64,000 nucleotides of DNA from Nymphaea colorata (Eukaryota; Streptophyta; Magnoliopsida; Nymphaeales; Nymphaeaceae), in the NCBI RefSeq assembly GCF_008831285.2, contig NC_045147.1, positions 708,001-772,000 on the forward strand, written 5' to 3'. The translations under genes were made by a program, and so were the position numbers. The notes beneath the pieces were generated by a model that had not been told where the DNA came from, ran no database searches, and saw nothing but the letters and a program-made list of their open reading frames with translations. This document shows, piece by piece, positions 58,411 to 64,000 of the stretch (positions are counted from its first letter, which is position 1; every line of letters begins with the position of its first letter).

Positions 58411-58971
58411 CCATGTGAGGAAAGGAGGGCTCGCTCCTTCCAATGAATACGTTGGGAGGTAGGCTCCCCACCATTTATTGAGAAGGTATAATATGTACAT
58501 GAAAAAAAAGATATACAAGATTGACAAGGATGCCATGCATCAACCGGTAAGTAGAGACGTCAAAAAACCAGAGCTGCTAACACAGCAACCCCTCACAAGT
58601 AATACAAAACCAGGCTAAAAAAGCCTCACCAAAAAAACAAAATTGAGCATATAAGATGATCAACTAGTAGAGTATCTGTCAAAAGAGTCGGAGCAGTCCC
58701 TTACCAGAGAGCCAATGTTGAAGGGAATTGTATCATCTTTGAGCCTCCAGTGGCCACTGTGTTTAGATAAAAAGCGCCATTTCTCAGGCCAGTTCCTTCT
58801 ACCTTCAATAATAGACTTAAGGCGTCTGATCCATCATTTGTTGTTGGAATGGATGGCAAGGGGGATCGGGCTGGTGGAGTGCACAGTTTCCCCCCAATTG
58901 AGTATGTTAAATTCTGCATCATCTACACCATAACTTGCTTCTAGGGACAAAGCGCCTTTAATGTTAGCATC

Positions 58972-59760
58972 TCAGTCTTGTAGGCACCCAACCACAATTC
59001 TTTTGTATTTAATGATGAGAGTGATGATATACAACTTATCTAAGATGCCTACATCTTCCACTACATTTGAACAAATGAGACCATGGCTCCCCCAAAGTTC
59101 AACCAGATTTATATCCATGTCATTCCATTGAAAGGCTTTATAGGCCTCTTTGCATTTCTGCCAAATGATGTGGTAAAGGGACTGAGCCCCATTCGCAACC
59201 CATCCTTCATGGTAGGCCATATTCCTGACCGCCCAAAGCTGCCAGCAAACTATATGAAAGGTGATAGACCAACATTTGGTCATCCAATGGTGCTTGAAAT
59301 GATTATTCATCCAGATTTGGAGCTCCTGTTTTATATCCTGCCAGGGCACTCTAGACTTTCCAAACTTCTTAATTATCCATTGCCAAATTTTACGGGCCTG
59401 GTCACATTGAATGAGGAGATGGCGGTTGGATTCCTGGGCTTTGCGACATAAGGCACATCTGTTAACTAGAGTGATTCCTCTTCGCTGAATACGGTCCAAG
59501 GTAGGTAGCCTATTGTCGCATGCCATGTAGACGAACCAACAAGCCCTTGGGGGAGCAGTGTTGTTCCAAATTAATTTACGCCAGGGCTCCTTATTAGCTT
59601 TGTGTCTGAGAGCTTCATAGAACATAGTAGATGACAACTTCATGTTGGGATCGGATTTCCACCCAAGCGAGTCCCTATTGTCAGTCAAGGTGATTTCACT
59701 AACCTGAGTCATGGCAAGAGGAATGTTGATCGTCTGCTGCAGATATTTGTTTCGAGCCAT
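58972..59760 (-). pseudogene. LINE C-terminal zf-RVT domain
   Basis: 262 codons without a stop. It includes KLIWNNTAPPRACWFVYMAC followed by DNRLPTLDRIQRR and CALCRKAQESNRHLLIQCD, the cysteine/histidine pattern (C-x2-C ... H-x4-C) of the reverse-transcriptase zinc-binding region of plant L1 elements. It overlaps the upstream frame by 52 bp in another phase, showing a frameshift near 59750. Confidence 0.85.
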
Positions 59761-60335
59761 AGCAACATTGAGGTGGAAGTCCTAGCTTGAATACAGTTTT
59801 TGAGCAAAACATCTCTCCACTTGTCCAGCCAAAATAAGGCAGATTGGCCATCTTCGATTGTCCAAGCAATCTTGTCTTCGATCTTTGTCCAAGCCCAACC
59901 TAGACTTTTCCAAAAGTAAGAACCAGTCCATGGTCTTTTAAGGGACCACAGGCTCTTGACTGATCCCAAATATCTATTCTTACACCAATTCCACGTAAGG
60001 GAGTTGGTATTGACAAGCTGGCAGACCCTTTTCGCGAGAAGGGAAACATTCATTGCCTCCAACTTCTTGAGACCTACTCCGCCTTCTTCTTTAGGCCTAC
60101 AGAGAGTGCTCCAAGCCTTCCATCTATATTTATGAGTACCAATTGGATTATCAGCCCATAGGAATCTGGCCATTGAAGCTTCCAATTTTTGGATGACTGC
60201 TCTAGGTAGACGCACTGATTGCATCCAAAAGACAGGTAGAGATTGAAGGTTGTGCTTGTTGAGACAAAGCCTGCCACTATAGGAAAGGGAGGTCATTTTC
60301 CAGCTTGAAAGTTTTTTGTCAAATTTATTAGTCAA
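59709..60335 (-). pseudogene. LINE reverse-transcriptase thumb/connection part
   Basis: Same frame as the upstream RT piece, separated by two stops (TGA near 60411 and TAA near 60399). The protein continues the PLKYLCLPL segment with KMTSLSYSGRLCLNKHNLQS, FWADN-like FLWADNPIGTHKYRWKAW and KEEGGVGLKKLEAMNVSLLA, standard for plant L1 polymerase proteins. Confidence 0.85.
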
Positions 60336-60413
60336 ATCTCTACAAATTTCCTCTGTTAGGCACCCTGAGAGGAGGGGGAGACAAAGATACTTTAGGGGTT
60401 AATTGGTAATTTC

Positions 60414-61370
60414 TCAGTTAAGAATTGCTGCCAAGCTAGGTTGGTCACTCTCGTGAACATTACAAAAAATAATTTTAGATTTGGAGGGGTTGATCTTTAA
60501 GCCTAAAGTGCTTTCCATCTCCACAAAGAAAAATTTTATTCTTTGTAAAGAGTGATTGGTGGCTTTGCAAAAGATCAGAACATCGTCAGCAAACATGATG
60601 GAGCTGATTTTCTCCATCGCTCTAGGAACTCTCGGGAGGGCGATCTTAGTGTGCATCACTTGATTTTTCCAACCTCTTGAAACCATTTCCATTGCCATAA
60701 TGAAAAGGTAGGGGGATAGAGGATCCCCTTGTCTGACTCCTCTTTTACTACCAAAACGTCTCCCTTCATGACCATTGATCAGTAAGGAATATGATGTGGT
60801 TCTCACAGTGGTCATTAGCTTGGATATCCAATCCTGACTGAAACCAAGACATTGCATACTCTTCTGAAGGAAGTCCCAGGAGATGCGGTCATAAGCTTTA
60901 GAGAGGTCCAATTTGAGGCAAGCAACTCGTTGTTTACCATTCATACACCAGTCCATGATATCTTGTGCAAGAAGAAGCTGGTCGTGGATCATTCGATTCT
61001 TCAAAAAAGCCCTTTGGGATGGATCAATGATTCGTGCTAAGATACTTTGCATGCAGGCAACCATTACTTTTGATATGATTTTATATACCGTGTTGCAAAG
61101 GGCAATTGGCCTAAAGTCATCAATTCTTTCTGCGCCCTGAAATTTAGCAAGGAGCATGATATTGGTGTGATTTACCTCCTTACACAGTCTACCTGAATTA
61201 AAGAAAGAGGTGACAGCCTTACATGTATCATCTCCAACCACTGCCCACATGTCTTGAAAGAAATAGTTGGGAAACCCGTCTGGACCTGCTGCACTGTCCC
61301 GGTCGAGGCTGAAAACAGCATCTTTAATTTCCTGCTTGGTCACTGGAGCTTCTAAAAATTGATTTTCCAT
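60414..61370 (-). pseudogene. LINE reverse transcriptase core
   Basis: 318 open codons cover RT motifs in order: the AAGPDGFPNYFFQ start, IDDFRPIALCNTVYKIISK, LKLDLSKAYDRISWDF (first catalytic Asp), RGVRQGDPLSPYLF, and MFADDVLIF (the two catalytic Asp, about 60600-60575), then LKINPSKSKI. The core is intact; the protein is disabled by the stops just downstream and by loss of its N-terminal part. Confidence 0.93.
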
Positions 61371-61379
61371 ATAAGAGAC

Positions 61380-61569
61380 TGTATTACCCTAAATCATATG
61401 GAGACTGAATAGCTTTACTCAGTAAGGAGAGCTCGCTCCTTACTGTTGTAAAGTTACTGCATATAATGTCTTGATGTTGGGCAAATAAAGTGATAGCCTT
61501 TCAATCGACAATATTTCTTTCTTGTTCACCTTTATCGTATCATTCTTTTCATGAGTAAAGCTATTCACA
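61380..61569 (+). repeat. Copia 5' LTR (second element)
   Basis: 190 bp bounded on the left by LINE coding sequence and on the right by the primer-binding site. It contains a stem-loop GTAAGGAG-AGCTCG-CTCCTTAC. The left boundary is inferred from the TG start and the end of the LINE frame. Confidence 0.6.
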
Positions 61570-61681
61570 TGGTATTAGAGCAATGAGGACAATGGCAGAC
61601 CGTGGAGCTTATGAGAACAATGATAGACGAAAGGCAAATGATGTTGTTCATCTTGATCCCAGCAGCGCAGATTTGTCCTAG

Positions 61682-62372
61682 GTGATGTCTAACCCTTTTT
61701 TTATTCACCATTCAGACAATCCTGGGAATGTCTTGGTCTCGCAACATTTTAATGGGAAAAATTATGGGACGTGGAGTACAACAATGTTGATGGCTCTCTC
61801 AACAAAAAACAAAATTGGTTTCATTGATGGTTCTATTAAGAAACCAGAAAAGGATGATCTGAACTATCATCTATGGGTTCGGTCTAATAATATGATATTA
61901 TCTTGGATCTTAAATTCAGTTAACAAAGATATTGTAGAGAGGTCTGGGAAGATTTGCGAGAATGATTTACTCAAAGTCTCGCGCCTCGGATCTATCAAAT
62001 CCAGAGTGCTATCAGTCGTCTACAACAAGATACTATGACCGTTGCATTATATTATACTAAATTAAAAGCTCCTTAGGACGTGCTCAGTTCATATTCTCTC
62101 ATCCCCATGTGTTCTTGTGGGGCCATGAAATCATTCCGGAACAACTCCAAAGGGAACCTGTTATCCAATTTTTAATGGGTCTATATGATTCTTATAATGC
62201 TGTTAGAGGCCATATTTTACTTCTTGATCCCGTTCACAATGTCAACAAAGTTTATGCAATGGTCCTCCAAGAAGAAAAACAGCGTGAGACATGGTTTTCT
62301 GGTTCAGCTAATGGAGGGACTGTAGTCTTGGCAGTCAAACAAAGTGAGCATGTTAAACAAACCAAGTCATGA
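61682..62372 (+). pseudogene. Copia gag (second element)
   Basis: 61682-62038 reads VSQHFNGKNYGTWSTTMLMA, then KNKIGFIDGSIKKP and NNMILSWILNSV: the N-terminal gag region. 62109-62372 continues with PVIQFLMGLYDSYNAVRGHI and VYAMVLQEEKQR. The frame break between the two pieces (about 62039-62108) shows it is defective. A zinc knuckle, CSHC...GHIKEKC, with a stop inside it follows at about 62430-62470. Confidence 0.88.
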
Positions 62373-62604
62373 TGCTGACTATGGTGGATTTTATAGGAAT
62401 AAAGGAGGACGACAAAATAGACCTGTTTGTAGCCACTGTTGAGGAATTGGACACATTAAAGAAAAGTGTTTCAAACTCATTGGGTACCCTTCAGGGCATT
62501 GATTATATGATCCTAATTTTAACCACCAATTGCAGCTAATGTGTCTCAAAGGAACAGTACACCAAATGCTAAATCGACTCCTTTGATAGTGTTGGGGGTC
62601 TAGG

Positions 62605-63213
62605 TTGTGGAGGATAGATACTAAGGGTTTTGCTCCAGCATTTACACTTGAAGAATATTACAAATTGCTGTCCTTGGTGAAAAACCAGCCGACCAATATC
62701 AACTTTGCAGGTAATGTAGTCCATGGAGGTAATGTTTGCTCTATTAATACTAAAATCATGCAATGTTCCCATAACATTACCAAATGGAAAACATCACCAT
62801 GTGTTCAAGCTTGCCTTGCTGTTTCTTCAACAACATCACCATGTGTTCAAGCATGCATTGCTGTTTCTTCTCATGAATTTTGGCAAAAAAAATTAGATCA
62901 CATTTCACATTTTTGCTTAAAGCTAGTGAACAATTATTTAGATTTAAACTTTGACTTGAATAATGACTATGTATGTGATGCTTGCCATCGAGCAAAACAA
63001 ACTCGACTTAAATTTGGTTTAAGTGAAATATCTACTATGCATCCTTTTTATTTAATTCATTGTGATATTTTGAGCCCTTATGTTCAATCTACTATTTCTG
63101 ATGCACATGATTTTCTTAGCATTATAGATTATTACTCTCGTGCCACTTGGATTTTCTTAATGAGACATAAATATGAAACATTACATCTTATCAAAATTTT
63201 TTTCACAGTTTGA
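62605..63213 (+). pseudogene. Copia protease/pre-integrase/integrase part (second element)
   Basis: 202 codons containing the pre-integrase zinc-binding part (DHISH ... CDAC) and the start of the integrase core, with the aspartates in LIHCDILSP and SIIDYYSR. A 42-bp (14-residue) duplication, SPCVQACLAVSST then SPCVQACIAVSSH, lies in front of it. Confidence 0.85.
62791..62874 (+). repeat. 42-bp in-frame tandem duplication
   Basis: ACATCACCATGTGTTCAAGC begins at 62791 and again at 62833; the frame is kept, adding 14 residues. Confidence 0.9.
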
Positions 63214-63312
63214 TTGTCAAATTAAATGTTTGTGAATGGATAATGAGATAGAATTTTTTTCATATAAAATGAAAGATTTTTTTACAAAAACAAGCACCAC
63301 TCATCAACATAG

Positions 63313-63908
63313 TTGTGTGGCCCACAACAAAATGGCATAGTGGAACATAAACATTGCCATCTTCTTGAAGTTGCAAGGGCCTTATGTTTTGAATCTAATT
63401 TACCTTTGCATTTTTGGGGTGAGTGTGTTTTGACAGCCACCTATCTAATTAATCGCATACCATCATCAAAAGTTAATGAAAAATCCCATTTTGAAATATT
63501 ATTTGAAAAAAAAAAACAAACATTAAACACCTTATAGTTTTTGGATCCTTATTTTGTGCCACAAATACAAGCCAAAACAAAGACAAATTTGGCTCTAGAG
63601 TGAATAAGTGCATTTTCATTGGATACTCTGAAGGACAAAAAACCTATATATTGTATGATCTTGAGACACACAAGATGTTTTCTAGTCGCGATGTAATCTT
63701 TCATGAGGATATTTTTCCTTTTCAAACTAAAAAAGTTGCTGAAAAAGGTGTCGTTTTACACATTTCATATGATCTAGATATTTATCCTACACAAGGTATA
63801 AGGAATGGAATGTCCCTTACTACTCCCTTTAATCTAGAACACATGGACATAGGAACCAATGTTTTTCATGAACCCACACATGAACAGCATGTACAAGTTG
63901 ACAGATGA
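63313..63908 (+). pseudogene. Copia integrase C-terminal part (second element)
   Basis: 63313-63537 reads [20 protein letters not shown] (catalytic Glu kept) and [19 protein letters not shown]. 63600-63908 reads NKCIFIGYSEGQKTYILYDL and MFSSRDVIFHEDIFPF. The pieces are in different phases, separated by a stop near 63537. Confidence 0.88.
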
Positions 63909-64000
63909 AGAGCATGTAGATAACAATGAACCAAACCTATCTTCGTTTGATCCAAATTCATATCTAGATCCAGATCCATCTTTAGTACCTAGGAGATCTA

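Larger units (their letters stand above)
58410..61379 (-). mobile_element. L1-type LINE, 5' part missing at a Copia insertion
   Basis: The - strand carries reverse transcriptase (61370 to about 59700), then a zf-RVT-type C-terminal domain (59760 to 58972), then a presumed 3' UTR with TTTTTTT, TCAATAAA and a GGTGGGGAGCCTACCTCCC hairpin down to about 58410. Endonuclease and ORF1 would lie to the right but the sequence switches at 61380 to a Copia LTR. No poly(A) tail or target duplication is visible, so the left end is approximate. Confidence 0.8.
61380..64000 (+). mobile_element. Second Copia retrotransposon, running off the window
   Basis: A likely 5' LTR (61380-61569) starts TGTATT and ends TTCACA. 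The primer-binding site TGGTATTAGAGC follows at 61570-61581. Gag, a zinc knuckle, the pre-integrase domain and integrase follow in + orientation with stops and shifts between them. Reverse transcriptase and the 3' LTR would lie beyond 64000. Confidence 0.88.

Overview
This window looks like nuclear DNA of a flowering plant. It is AT-rich, has GT-AG introns, plant-type retrotransposons and DNA transposons, a U6 snRNA gene with the plant USE/TATA layout, and two unmistakable plant protein genes. Nothing points to a grass. I do not name a species.

Two host protein genes are supported, both on the + strand. The first is the 3' two-thirds of a phospholipid:diacylglycerol acyltransferase (PDAT) gene at 2-8597, with four exons. 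The second is a complete BREVIS RADIX-type gene at 46072-50391, with five coding exons and 366 codons plus stop. A U6 snRNA gene lies on the - strand at 55513-55614. The two protein genes have no visible functional link.

Region by region: 1-8.6 kb is the PDAT gene. Its 6.2-kb second intron holds an old LTR-type element. One repeat arm of that element has itself been invaded by a Mutator-like MITE, a TRIM element with a perfect 5-bp target duplication, and a foldback element set in (TA)n. 8.6-12.7 kb shows no recognisable gene. 12.8-15.7 kb is a decayed PIF/Harbinger transposon whose Myb/SANT-like gene is split by a hAT-like MITE. 16.5-16.7 kb holds a PPR fragment. 17.8-22.4 kb is a full-length but defective Copia element on the - strand, with LTRs, PBS and PPT visible. 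23.05-23.5 kb is a second, old TRIM of the same family. 23.9-26.1 kb is a degenerate GATCCAAAT-rich array followed by a long pyrimidine tract. 27.9-30.3 kb is a dead hAT transposase of the ZMYM1/DUF4371 type on the - strand. 31.4-34.3 kb is a dead L1-type LINE on the + strand. 35-45 kb is repeat-rich intergenic DNA, including an unusual interleaved inverted repeat at 35.5 kb. 45.2-50.4 kb is the BRX gene with its leader. 54.9-55.6 kb holds three 163-bp tandem repeats beside the U6 gene. 58.4-61.4 kb is a better-preserved L1-type LINE on the - strand. It stops abruptly where a second Copia element (+ strand, running off the window) begins, so that Copia probably inserted into the LINE.

I saw no CRISPR, defence or biosynthetic system. 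The most informative material is the record of nested insertions in the PDAT intron, the two TRIM copies, the foldback elements sitting in (TA)n tracts, the A-B-A'-B' palindrome, and the tandem duplication in the BRX leader that carries a small upstream ORF. All calls are by eye; no alignment or database search was run.
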